From NCBI RefSeq assembly GCF_012844455.2, contig NZ_JABBCQ020000014.1:1-64000 (forward strand): a DNA stretch of 64,000 nt, read 5' to 3'. Every line of letters starts with the position of its first letter. Position 1 is the stretch's first letter. The notes below the pieces were generated by a model that was not told the origin of the DNA, did not search any database, and saw only the letters and a program-made list of their open reading frames with translations. Positions 25,759 to 33,774 of the stretch are shown in pieces. This stretch comes from Comamonas suwonensis. GTDB taxonomy: Bacteria > Pseudomonadota > Gammaproteobacteria > Burkholderiales > Burkholderiaceae_C. Both the position numbers and the translations under genes were made by a program.

Positions 25759-26715
25759 ATGCCAAAAAATATTGATGTAAAAAAGATGTCAATAACGTCA
25801 AATGACAAAAATTTAGAAGGAATGAAAAGAGGAATTTTTGATGCACCCATCACACGAGCCGGAGCTGTGTGGGAACTGTGCTTACCAATCTCTGTTCGGA
25901 AAATTCCAAATGCTCGTCAGCGTCTTATCGCAGCACTGGAAAGTTCAATACAAAGCCAACCAGCAAGACTGCGCTCCGATGCGGAATTGCAAGATGATCA
26001 AAAGAAGGCGTTGGAAAAAATCACAGCCCAACTTGCTGCGTTTATGGAAAGCGTCGGTTGTCCGGCCGACCGCCACATGTACGCGGCAATTTGGCTGCGG
26101 ATGCTGCGCGAAGCAGGCTGTGCAGTTGATCATTCGGCCTACCAACGCCTTGGTGAATGGCGCTTGCAGCGCGAGGCTCAAGGTGCCGTGGTTTTTGTGA
26201 ACACATCCGAAGAACTGGAACGCCTGAAGGTATCGCCGAAAGGCAACAAGCTAGCGGCGTACTCTGTAGAAGAGCTGTTGCTCGGTGCTATCAAGTCGAG
26301 TCGCCTGTGGCCTTACAACAAGAACTGGCAACTTCATATCGAACCCAGACTTGCTACAACCAGCAGTAACCTAACGGTCACGAAAAAAGCACCGTCGGCA
26401 AAGAAGCGTAATTCCCGCCCCAAGCGGAAAACGCTTGACGACTACAAGCAGGCATGTGGCGCTGGTGTAATAGAAAACTTACTGAAAACTCTTCATAAAG
26501 AGAGTAGGTCAGAACGCAATTTCGTCATCTCTCAAGGCGGGGACCACTTCATAACAGAGCTATCAGCATCAGATCTACTAGTCGAGCTCAGACGGCATCA
26601 ACCTAGAGCACTTACAGGGGCAGACAGCACCCTGCGTAAGGCATTTGCAGCTTTTCTGAGCATGCCTCGGGGCCGTCCGCCAAAGAAAGTCCCTGTCCCC
26701 AAAAAGCATAGATGA
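25759..26715 (+). CDS. Hypothetical protein, 318 aa, with C-terminal basic AT-hook-like tail
   Basis: No family recognised. It is soluble and helical in the middle (EKITAQLAAFMESVGCPADR). A basic, disordered region follows at about 212-235, and the last 14 residues contain PRGRPPKK, an AT-hook-like core. The start region is duplicated: GAATGAAAAGAGG occurs both before ATG 25759 and around 25820, so translation could also begin at Met22 (25822). Last gene of element A before its right end. Confidence 0.55.
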   Translation: MPKNIDVKKMSITSNDKNLEGMKRGIFDAPITRAGAVWELCLPISVRKIPNARQRLIAALESSIQSQPARLRSDAELQDDQKKALEKITAQLAAFMESVGCPADRHMYAAIWLRMLREAGCAVDHSAYQRLGEWRLQREAQGAVVFVNTSEELERLKVSPKGNKLAAYSVEELLLGAIKSSRLWPYNKNWQLHIEPRLATTSSNLTVTKKAPSAKKRNSRPKRKTLDDYKQACGAGVIENLLKTLHKESRSERNFVISQGGDHFITELSASDLLVELRRHQPRALTGADSTLRKAFAAFLSMPRGRPPKKVPVPKKHR

Positions 26716-26929
26716 CTTCAACTTGACGAACATCTATTGATAGCTGGGGTGCTTGTTAACTTTTGACAGCATTTTCTGAGGTTGACCCACGCGTTTTATC
26801 TGCCTATTCAATGAATTAGCTAGCAATCGCCAACTTCATTTTTCATGGAAGCACCTGGGAGAAGCAGAAGAACTCATGAAAAAGTCCACACTACATTGTC
26901 CAACAACGTACAGCCACATCCAGCAAAAC

Positions 26930-26955
26930 TCCGGAACCAAACCGGAACCAGGAAT
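26930..26955. repeat. Right arm-type repeat of element A
   Basis: Exact 26-nt copy of the block at 1227-1252, with two CCGGAACC words 11 bp apart. A CAGCCACATCCAG stretch just before it is also shared, with one mismatch, with the left end. It lies 100 bp inside the right crossover core. Confidence 0.65.
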
Positions 26956-26963
26956 AAAATTAA

Positions 26964-26996
26964 AAAAGCCTGCTACTTTTTATGTAGCAGGCTTTT
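26964..26996 (-). terminator. Terminator carried next to the element-A tRNA 3' half
   Basis: A perfect 13-bp stem (AAAAGCCTGCTAC / GTAGCAGGCTTTT) with a 7-nt loop is followed by a T run on the minus strand. It sits just past the CCA end at 27017, as a terminator for the minus-strand tRNA rebuilt when element A inserted. Confidence 0.8.
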
Positions 26997-27016
26997 CAAT
27001 ACCAGTAACGGTTATC

Positions 27017-27064
27017 TGGTAGGGCGTGGCGGACTTGAACCGACGACCAAAGGATTATGAGTCC
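27017..27064 (-). other. Second 3' half of the CAU tRNA (junction of elements A and B)
   Basis: Same arrangement as at 1063-1109: anticodon loop CTCATAA to CCA on the minus strand. The acceptor strand ACGCCCT is identical, but the T stem reads GTCGG/CCGCC with one mismatch. It is therefore a diverged copy supplied by element A. Insertion of element B then separated it from the 5' half. The core TTATGAGTCC is at 27055-27064. Confidence 0.85.
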
Positions 27065-27090
27065 ATTATTTTCAGGCTTTCGAGCCTCGC

Positions 27091-27208
27091 AAAATCAACA
27101 ACATACAACCTAACTTGTTGATTTTCCTAGAAAACATGGTTCCAGCGAGTTCCGTTCGGTACCGCTGAATTCCGCCAAGGTGTAGCCTTGTTTGTAGCCT
27201 AGTAGCCT
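27091..27208. repeat. Left-end repeats of element B
   Basis: AAAATCAACAA (27091-27101) and TTGTTGATTTT (27115-27125) form a perfect inverted repeat; the second word also occurs at 1162-1172 in element A at a similar distance from the core. Three GTAGCCT words follow at about 27182, 27193 and 27202, matching the TTTGTAGCCT pair at 35803-35823 near the right end. They are probable integrase arm sites. Confidence 0.6.
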
Positions 27209-27275
27209 AGAGTTCGCTAAGATGGTGGTTCCTACACCCCACCTCTTTGAACCCTAGACACGAGGCGCAGACAGT

Positions 27276-28673
27276 ATGACAGACAAGACCCCTACCCGGC
27301 TGGCCTTCAACAAGACCAACCTGGACGCGATCCCCTTCGCCCCGCAGGGCAAGCAAGTCACCTACTACGACACCAACAAGACCAATCTGGCCTTGCGCGT
27401 AGGTGCCACCAGCAAGACCTTCATCGTCTACACCCGCCCCAAGGGCAGCACCGCGCCTGTCCGCATCACCTTGGGCAAATATGGCGCCGTCGCTATCAAG
27501 CAGGCCGCCGACCTCGCCGCCAAGGAGCTTGCCAAGATTGCGGACGGTCGCAACCCCCTTGAAGAAAAGCAGCAGGCCAAGGCCGAACAGGAGCAAGCCA
27601 AGGCTACGGAAAAAGAGACGTTCAAGTGGATGATGGACACCTACAAGGACGAGCAAATCATTGCCCACAAAGGCGGCTCCCAAAGCACCTTGGACAACAT
27701 TGCCACGGCGCTGGACTACTTCGGCGACAAGACCGTCATGACCCTCAAGAAGAACGAGGACGGCACTTGGTCTAACGACGTGGAGGTTCACCTGTCCTCA
27801 TGGCATGACCGCCCCTTGCGCTCTATCACCCGGCAAGACGTGCTTGACCGCTTCGCCGTGTTTGACAAGGCGCGACCTGCCCGCAATCAAAAGGTGCTGG
27901 CGCCCATTGCACGGACACACCAACTGTCTTTCAAGTTCGCAAGCTCTGCCTACAACTTCATCATTGCGCGGAACGAACTGGACACCAAAGAGGACTTCCG
28001 CAATCCCTTTGACGCCATGTCCGCGCACAAGAAATGGAAGAAGACCAAGGCCCGCACCCGCTTCGTGGACTTCAACAGGGACGAATTCGGCAAGTGGTGG
28101 AAGGCCGTTGAAGAATACGACTTTGCGAAATCCCTTGTCTCCGATTACCTGCTTTTCTCACTGCTGCAAGCCAGCCGCTCCATTGATTCCGCGCCGCTGA
28201 CATGGTCGCAAGTTGATTTGGAATTGAACCGCATCAACTACGGGAACACCAAGAACGGGGAAGATTACTTCTACCCCATGACCAAACGGATCAGGCAAAT
28301 CATTGAGCGCCGAAAGGAGCTCAATAAAGACGGCGGACTCTATGTCTTTGACTACGACGAGAGCAAGACCGGCCATGTCCCCCAAGACTGCCAATATCAC
28401 TTCAAGGTCATTGCCGCGAAGTCGGGCAAACTAATTTCCCACCACGATTTGCGCAGGACTTGGGCAACGGCAGCTTATTCGCTGGACATGGATGGGCGCA
28501 TGATTGATTATCTTCTCAAGCACACAATCAACGACGTAAATTCGCACTACTTCATGCGCAACGAGCAAAAAATTCTCAAGGCGCTGCAAACCGTAGAGGA
28601 CTTCTTTGAAGGCAAGGCAGTCAAGTCCCTCAAAGACGAAACCGAAGAATATCAACGTGAGGAAGTTGAATGA
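27276..28673 (+). CDS. Tyrosine recombinase of element B (P4-type integrase)
   Basis: 465 aa with an N-terminal arm-binding domain of the DUF4102 kind (TYYDTNKTNLALRVGATSKT, RITLGKYGAVAIKQA). The catalytic domain has Arg in LLQASRSIDSAPLTW, HHDLRRTWATAA (HxxR) and the Tyr in NSHYFMRNEQK. It begins about 210 bp from the core and reads into the element. Its stop overlaps the next start by 4 bp (ATGA), so it is translated together with the HTH-ankyrin protein. It belongs to a clearly different branch from the element A enzyme, although both use the same tRNA anticodon loop. Confidence 0.9.
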   Translation: MTDKTPTRLAFNKTNLDAIPFAPQGKQVTYYDTNKTNLALRVGATSKTFIVYTRPKGSTAPVRITLGKYGAVAIKQAADLAAKELAKIADGRNPLEEKQQAKAEQEQAKATEKETFKWMMDTYKDEQIIAHKGGSQSTLDNIATALDYFGDKTVMTLKKNEDGTWSNDVEVHLSSWHDRPLRSITRQDVLDRFAVFDKARPARNQKVLAPIARTHQLSFKFASSAYNFIIARNELDTKEDFRNPFDAMSAHKKWKKTKARTRFVDFNRDEFGKWWKAVEEYDFAKSLVSDYLLFSLLQASRSIDSAPLTWSQVDLELNRINYGNTKNGEDYFYPMTKRIRQIIERRKELNKDGGLYVFDYDESKTGHVPQDCQYHFKVIAAKSGKLISHHDLRRTWATAAYSLDMDGRMIDYLLKHTINDVNSHYFMRNEQKILKALQTVEDFFEGKAVKSLKDETEEYQREEVE

Positions 28674-29476
28674 CGCCCTCGGAAATTTTTTTCAAGCTCA
28701 AGAGCCTACCAGCCAGCACACCCATCACAGCCGAGCACATCATCGCCATTTTGGGTTCGCTGCAAGCGCCACAGACCGTTTCCGCGACAGCAGGCGCTTA
28801 CAGCACTTGGGACAATGACAAGCTGATTGACACCGACACCCTTAGCGAATGGATAGGGGAAATTCCAAGTCGCCTGAAGAAGTGGCGGGTTGACGGCGTT
28901 GGCCCCAAATTCATTTCCAAGGCCAAGCATGTTGCCTATCGCGTGGGAGACGTCAGGGATTGGATCGCGTCAAGGACGGTTCAATCCACCACGCAGGCCG
29001 ACAGCCTCAGCTTTGTATCAGCCTTTGACGGCTGCTTTGTTGAGCCAACCATTTACCACGACGATCAGCAGCCCTATTCCCTGTTTGACAGCATTGAGAT
29101 TTTCAGCGGCAATCAGGAAACGGGCATCACGGGCTTTGAGGTATTCACCACGATAGATCCGACGGTCATCGCCTACCTGAAAGGCGACTACGCCACGCTG
29201 GACAAGGTGGCAGACCTCAATGCAGCCGCGTCATGGTTCACCAACGGCACCGCGCAGCATGGCACGCTGGCGCACGTCATCGCTAGGCACACCGCCGTAG
29301 ACCTGCCCGAATGGCTGCCCACCCTGCTGGATCGTGGCCTGAACTTCTCAGCGACGGACAGCAACGGCAGGACGGCTCTTGACGGCGCAGACGACCACTT
29401 GAAGAACTACCTGACCAAGAGGGACATGATGTTGAGGTTTGCCGAGAAATTCCCGCCCAAGGCAAGCACAAGTTAA
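28670..29476 (+). CDS. HTH (excisionase-like) protein with C-terminal ankyrin-like part, 268 aa
   Basis: Residues 45-105 look like an AlpA/excisionase winged helix (IDTDTLSEWIGEIPSRLKKW followed by VAYRVGDVRDWIAS). The C-terminal third (WLPTLLDRGLNFSATDSNGR, TALDGADDHLKNYL) matches ankyrin repeats. Translational coupling to the integrase suggests a recombination-directionality factor for element B, with an unusual added ankyrin domain. The role is inferred from position and fold. A terminator follows 25 bp after the stop. Confidence 0.6.
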   Translation: MTPSEIFFKLKSLPASTPITAEHIIAILGSLQAPQTVSATAGAYSTWDNDKLIDTDTLSEWIGEIPSRLKKWRVDGVGPKFISKAKHVAYRVGDVRDWIASRTVQSTTQADSLSFVSAFDGCFVEPTIYHDDQQPYSLFDSIEIFSGNQETGITGFEVFTTIDPTVIAYLKGDYATLDKVADLNAAASWFTNGTAQHGTLAHVIARHTAVDLPEWLPTLLDRGLNFSATDSNGRTALDGADDHLKNYLTKRDMMLRFAEKFPPKASTS

Positions 29477-29501
29477 GAACAGGACCACCAGCAAGACCAA
29501 G

Positions 29502-29527
29502 AAAGCACCTAGGCGGGTGCTTTTTTA
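29502..29527 (+). terminator. Terminator after the integrase operon of element B
   Basis: AAAGCACC / GGTGCTTT stem with a 6-nt loop followed by a run of T. Confidence 0.8.
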
Positions 29528-29719
29528 TTCAACCCCACGCCAAACGTTAGGTGTCCACGTTTCATTGGGTCGTCATTTTTTGGCGGTCGGCAGACAATAC
29601 ACACACTACAGCGATCAAGGGGCAACGGCAAGGTTGCCCACAGGTCCAGCCGTGGACAACAAACGCAAGCGGTGTTATAGGCCGCATGCGAAAATAGAGA
29701 GCAAGAAAACGGGAGGAAT

Positions 29720-30229
29720 ATGACGAGCAGCAACAGCACAACGACCGATTGGCACATGTATTTCCACGGCGTTGATCGGGAAGACTTCCCCGACTACCCG
29801 GACGACCACTTCGGCCCCAAGGCTGGCTATGCGTATCAACACGACGCCACCAACGACGAATACCACAGCATCTTGAGCAACCCGGCGGCTGTCAGTCTGT
29901 TGGAACAGGTCAAGGCAGGCAAGACACTAGACCCCGCGAGGCTACTGCACTTCACTGACGCACACTTGCCCGTGCTGGCGGAACTGCTGCAACACAATTG
30001 GCTCGCCTCCAAGGACGACGACGCCAAGGAAGTCATGGCCTGTGTCGCCTACAGGCACCATGCTGACTTTGAGAACCCGTCCGTTGCGGCCCTCCTGTTG
30101 GCTCACCTCTATGGCATGGGCGCAACCGACGAAGACATCGTCTCGTTCATTGAGAACACAGACGAGATTGACGACGACACTAATTTCGTGAAGCTGCTGA
30201 ACACGGCCAAACAGCAGATCATCCGCTGA
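29720..30229 (+). CDS. Hypothetical protein, 169 aa
   Basis: Not recognised. Acidic, soluble and helical, with TDWHMYFHGVDREDFPDYP at the start and LLAHLYGMGATDEDIVSFIE near the end, which has the feel of a small helical-repeat protein. GGGAGGA lies upstream of ATG 29720. It stands alone between two terminated units in element B. Confidence 0.6.
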   Translation: MTSSNSTTTDWHMYFHGVDREDFPDYPDDHFGPKAGYAYQHDATNDEYHSILSNPAAVSLLEQVKAGKTLDPARLLHFTDAHLPVLAELLQHNWLASKDDDAKEVMACVAYRHHADFENPSVAALLLAHLYGMGATDEDIVSFIENTDEIDDDTNFVKLLNTAKQQIIR

Positions 30230-30404
30230 TCTCCCGCTTTCCAATGTGCAACGGCAAGGTTTTCTACAACGTCAGCCACGGACAACTGGCGCACGAGTGT
30301 TTGCAGCAGGAAACCACAATGGGGAAATTACACAATTTCGAATGCAGTTGCTGGTTTAGTATCTCAGTTCTTAATCCACTATGAAATGTAAAGGAGTCAA
30401 TCCA

Positions 30405-31130
30405 GTGAAATATCTCGTTGCTATTTTTCTGACGTTACTTTTAACAGCCTGCGGCTCGAAAATCGAAGGCACGTATTCGAACAACATGACTGGAGTAGCG
30501 CAACAAAAAATAAGCTTTACTTTCAGGCAGGATGGAACGGCACGCATGGCCGTCGGAAGCACCGATATTCCCCTTGATTTGCCTTACGAAGTAAGAGGCA
30601 ACAAGATCAAAGTGGCAGGACAAGAAGGCGACGTTATTTTGACCATTTTGGACAATGGCGATTTGATCATGGATGGCCTCCGGTTAACGAAAGAAACAGC
30701 TCAGGGGACAGCCGAGATTGCAACAGCAACAAAGCCAACCGCACAACCAGCCTCGGCTCTTGTAACCAATTCAGCGCCAACCCCGGTTGCACAAGAGGCG
30801 CAAGACTCAGCCCCAAAAACGTGGGCGCCTAGCTTTGATTGCGCGAAGGCATCAACTCTCACAGAGAAGGCGATTTGCACTGACGCCTTGCTTGGAAAAT
30901 TGGATGGGGCACTAGCAGAAAACTACAAATATATGCTTGCTTCTGATATTGGTGATGGCGCACGAAAGAACCTAAAAGCGACACAAAAAGAGTGGATCAT
31001 AGAGCGCAACAAATGCGCAAACAATCAATGCCTGACAGACATTTATCGGAAACGCATTGATGAAATATGCGAATACCCTGTTATTTCAGGGTTATTTCCA
31101 GTTTGCACAGCTTCCAACGAAATCAAATAG
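30405..31130 (+). CDS. Lipoprotein with LprI-like (DUF1311) domain, 241 aa
   Basis: GTG 30405 has AAAGGAG eight bases upstream and gives a clean signal (KYLVAIFLTLLLTAC, lipobox Cys near residue 16); the upstream ATG at 30381 is less likely. A beta-rich segment of about 85 residues follows, then a Pro/Ala/Thr linker. The C-terminal domain has four cysteines in the LprI pattern (FDCAKASTLTEKAICTD, LKATQKEWIIERNKCANNQC). Relatives of this domain inhibit lysozymes in the periplasm. As mobile-element cargo it may protect the cell wall; this is inference. Confidence 0.75.
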   Translation: MKYLVAIFLTLLLTACGSKIEGTYSNNMTGVAQQKISFTFRQDGTARMAVGSTDIPLDLPYEVRGNKIKVAGQEGDVILTILDNGDLIMDGLRLTKETAQGTAEIATATKPTAQPASALVTNSAPTPVAQEAQDSAPKTWAPSFDCAKASTLTEKAICTDALLGKLDGALAENYKYMLASDIGDGARKNLKATQKEWIIERNKCANNQCLTDIYRKRIDEICEYPVISGLFPVCTASNEIK

Positions 31131-31408
31131 CATTTTTCCCTAAAAGCACATGCGCCCCTATCCGAACAGCCACACCGGCCACTCCTGCTAGCCACTAGTC
31201 AAAAAATTTATGACAGCTATATGGGACGTTACATGGGGTGAGGTTAAGTCAAGGGGAGTCACGGATACGGCGCCTACGGCAAGCACTCATGCTTGAAATT
31301 CCGAAGAAACACCCAATCGGAAGCAACTAAAACTCATGTGTATTCCGCGTTTTTTTGACAAGAGAAAATATATTGGGTTGAGTCAATCGAAAATCACACG
31401 GAGACGCA

Positions 31409-32164
31409 ATGAGTTATGACATAGAAATTCAGAATCTTTATGCAAGATGGGAGATGCGTCTTGCAGAGCAAGAACCGGGAAAGATTCTTTCCAAAGACGG
31501 CATCATTGATCTTTCTACTTGGGGTCAATCGGGTGAGGGCGGGTTTCCTAAACTGAAGATTCTTTTTGTTTTACGTGAGGCCAATGTAAAAAAGCCCAAT
31601 GGTAGTTGGGAAAATCCACCCAGGACGCTTAGAGGCGCCGCAGAAGATCGTAAACATAAAATATGGAATGGCAGTCTCACCTTTCACACGGTAGGTCGTT
31701 GGGCATATGGACTTAGCCACACAGATTCCATCAGCATGTGCCCCTATGAGCTTGCGCAAAAACACAGAAAATCCGCCCTTGCCTTATGTGCACATATGAA
31801 CTTAAAAAAAACGGGCGGAAAAAGCAAATCGAAGCCGAAAGAAATCGAGGCAGCAACCGAGCGCTATAAGGAGTTTTTAATAGAGCAGATCAAAATAATA
31901 AATCCAGACGTCATCGTCTGCGGAGGGACATTCGGTTTAGTAAAGAAATATCTTTTCCCGAGCATGGAAAAAGAGAGCACTAGGATTCACAAAGCGGCTG
32001 GCAAGGTTTTTATCAACGCACATCACCCATCTTCTTATCGAAAAAAAACCAAGGTTATGTATGCCGACGTGGTGGAAAATTACTATCACTATAAGAACAA
32101 AGGCGAGCCCAAAAAACTTGTATTTCATGCTGAAACGATAAAGGAACTGGAGGCAGAATCATGA
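31409..32164 (+). CDS. Uracil-DNA-glycosylase-like fold protein, 251 aa
   Basis: The features of the UDG superfamily are loose but ordered: ILFVLREANVKKPNGSWENP near the N terminus, INPDVIVCGGTFGLVKKYLF in the middle, and the late motif FINAHHPSSYRKK (H-P-S). There are no cysteines in a 4Fe-4S pattern. The usual GQDPYH-type water-activating motif is absent, so it need not remove uracil. It is AT-richer than its surroundings, pointing to separate transfer. CGGAGACGCA precedes ATG 31409. Substrate unknown; a defence or nucleotide-processing role is possible. Confidence 0.5.
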   Translation: MSYDIEIQNLYARWEMRLAEQEPGKILSKDGIIDLSTWGQSGEGGFPKLKILFVLREANVKKPNGSWENPPRTLRGAAEDRKHKIWNGSLTFHTVGRWAYGLSHTDSISMCPYELAQKHRKSALALCAHMNLKKTGGKSKSKPKEIEAATERYKEFLIEQIKIINPDVIVCGGTFGLVKKYLFPSMEKESTRIHKAAGKVFINAHHPSSYRKKTKVMYADVVENYYHYKNKGEPKKLVFHAETIKELEAES

Positions 32165-32760
32165 AAAACTTGATTATCATTGAAATTGGTGCCAGCGGTT
32201 CTTGACAAATGGAAAAGACCTGCTATCTATATTCTTGCTGAACAACAGCACAAGCGATTTTTTACGCGTCGGTTAAGTCTCTCGGTTCGGAAATCAGCTT
32301 GGCGAATGGCTGCAAAACATGCGCAGGTAAAAATAGTGGGGTGACGCCCATAACTGGAAAAGGTATAACGCAGCAGGTAGCAAACCATACTGGTAAATAG
32401 GTCAGAATGGACATTGGAGCAAAGCCATACGGATAGGCGCAATTGGGAAACCCGGCTCCAAGCAGTATCAAGACTGCGAATTCTCAAAGCGGAATATCTT
32501 GATTGAAGTCCGCCGAAGCATGTAGTGACACTACTAGCAGGAAAAGCCCCTAAGCAGACGATTTTTCTCGAACTGCTCAGGGATTTGCTTTTCTTCGCTT
32601 AGTAGTGAAGGAGCGAAGCGACAGAACGGATATGCGAAGAAAAGCAGAGATAAACCATCATCCGTACAGAATAGATAAAGAGTACAACAGCAAAGCTAAT
32701 CCCGTAGGGAAGGATTTACGTTAGTAAATCAAAAATGGCAGCGGCAAAAAAATCACCGCG
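32165..32760. other. Gene-poor stretch upstream of the mobilization region
   Basis: No convincing gene. A 69-codon minus-strand frame (32262-32471) has a hydrophobic, proline-rich product but only a TTG start and no ribosome site. CTTCGCTT and AGCGAAGCG words near 32586-32620 form a loose inverted repeat, and the 3' third is purine-rich. The area could contain a plasmid-derived control region. Confidence 0.35.
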
Positions 32761-32994
32761 CTACGCTTGTTGCTCACCAAAGAAGTCGTCCAAGGCTTTC
32801 TTGAACTCAGGGTCAACCTGCTTTGCCTGCAATGGCGCATGAAAATCAATCTCCCCTGCGTGCGCCAATCCGAATTCAACGCACTTGCGCACAATCCAAG
32901 CGGCGGAGCGTGCGTGCTGCTGCGCCAGGCGCTGGATCTCGTCGCGGGACGCTGGGCTCATGTAGTGGCTGGTTTTGATTAGGTGCTTACTCAT
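32761..32994 (-). CDS. Ribbon-helix-helix-like mobilization accessory protein, 77 aa
   Basis: ATG 32994 has CAGGAG eight bases upstream; the frame is open further up but without signals. The product has KTSHYMSPASRDEIQRLAQQ and ARSAAWIVRKCVEFGLAHA, the strand-helix-helix pattern of plasmid partition or relaxosome regulators, and ends KALDDFFGEQQA. It is divergent from mobC and the relaxase, across the region with GTCTTCGC repeats and the candidate oriT, and probably binds there. Confidence 0.6.
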   Translation of the reverse strand: MSKHLIKTSHYMSPASRDEIQRLAQQHARSAAWIVRKCVEFGLAHAGEIDFHAPLQAKQVDPEFKKALDDFFGEQQA

Positions 32995-33074
32995 GGTTTT
33001 TTCTCCTGTTTCTCTTGAGCTTAAGAAATGAAAACAGGAACACAAGGGCCAGCCGATATCGGAAATCTTCCCAC

Positions 33075-33192
33075 GTCTTCGCTGATTTGCAAGGCGCTGG
33101 CGCGGGCCGGTTTCAATGTCGGCGCACGTCTTCGCAGTCTTGAAACTCATGGCCCATTGATCGCTTTTTATCGCGTCTTCGCTTGTCTTCGC
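33075..33192. repeat. Four GTCTTCGC direct repeats
   Basis: GTCTTCGC occurs at 33075, 33128, 33175 and 33185 between the divergent accessory gene and mobC. The first three share the extended form CGTCTTCGC. They may be binding sites for the ribbon-helix-helix protein. The remainder of the gap 32995-33375 contains a short AT-rich inverted repeat (CTAAATGAATTTAG, 33299-33312). Confidence 0.45.
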
Positions 33193-33324
33193 GGTTCATT
33201 CGGCAGCGTGATCGCTATCGAATTTCACCCGCAGCGTTGACAAGCCGTTTTGTTTTCGTAAGTTAAAAGCAGAGAAGCAAGGCCAATTGCTGACACCGGC
33301 TAAATGAATTTAGCCGCTGCGCAA

Positions 33325-33358
33325 TCCCTTGTTAGGGCGCTGCCCTAAGACCCTGCAA
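33325..33358. other. Candidate origin of transfer (oriT)
   Basis: TTAGGGC-GCT-GCCCTAA (33332-33348), followed by AGACCCTGCAAG, lies 28 bp upstream of mobC. A GC-rich inverted repeat next to a conserved CCCTGC-like word is a common oriT/nic layout for relaxases with MobC partners. The position and hairpin are seen; the function is inferred. Confidence 0.4.
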
Positions 33359-33375
33359 GACGGAGAACAAAACGC

Positions 33376-33774
33376 ATGACCGCACAACAAAAACAAAAAC
33401 CCGGCCGCACCAACGACGAACACCGCTTCAAGCGCACTTTGCGCCTTGAGGTGCGTTTGTCCCCGATTGAATACGAAGCACTGGCCCAAGCGTGGGCCGC
33501 TTCGGGCTGCAACTCACTGGCCCGCCATGTCCGCGCCCGCTTGTTCGGCGCGGCTGATCCCGTGGCCGTGTTCTGGCAGCAGCAGCACCAGGACCAGCAG
33601 GAACGAATGCAGGTGCTGGCCGCGCTGTTCCGTATCGGTTCCAACGTGAACCAGATAGCCCGCCAATTGAACCGCTACGACCCCAAGAGCGCCGCCGCGC
33701 TGGCTGGACAGTTGCAGGAGGTCAAGGCAGAACTGGCCCGGATTGCCTTTAGCCAGCAGGAGCAGCAGTCATGA
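33376..33774 (+). CDS. mobC: MobC-family relaxosome accessory protein, 132 aa
   Basis: A ribbon-helix-helix N-terminal part (RFKRTLRLEVRLSPIEYEAL, then AASGCNSLARHVRARLF) is followed by the MobC signature FRIGSNVNQIARQLNRYD and a C-terminal helix. MobC proteins help melt oriT for relaxase nicking. CGGAGAAC lies upstream of ATG 33376. The stop overlaps the relaxase start by 4 bp (ATGA), so the two are coupled. Confidence 0.85.
   Translation: MTAQQKQKPGRTNDEHRFKRTLRLEVRLSPIEYEALAQAWAASGCNSLARHVRARLFGAADPVAVFWQQQHQDQQERMQVLAALFRIGSNVNQIARQLNRYDPKSAAALAGQLQEVKAELARIAFSQQEQQS

Noticed and set aside
26845..27060. 71-codon plus-strand frame ending in VGRGGLEPTTKGL
   Set aside because: This ending is the translation of a tRNA 3' half read on the opposite strand; the frame also crosses a terminator and arm repeats.
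32262..32471. 69-codon hydrophobic minus-strand frame
   Set aside because: TTG start, no ribosome site, no recognisable family; kept only as a note in the gap description.
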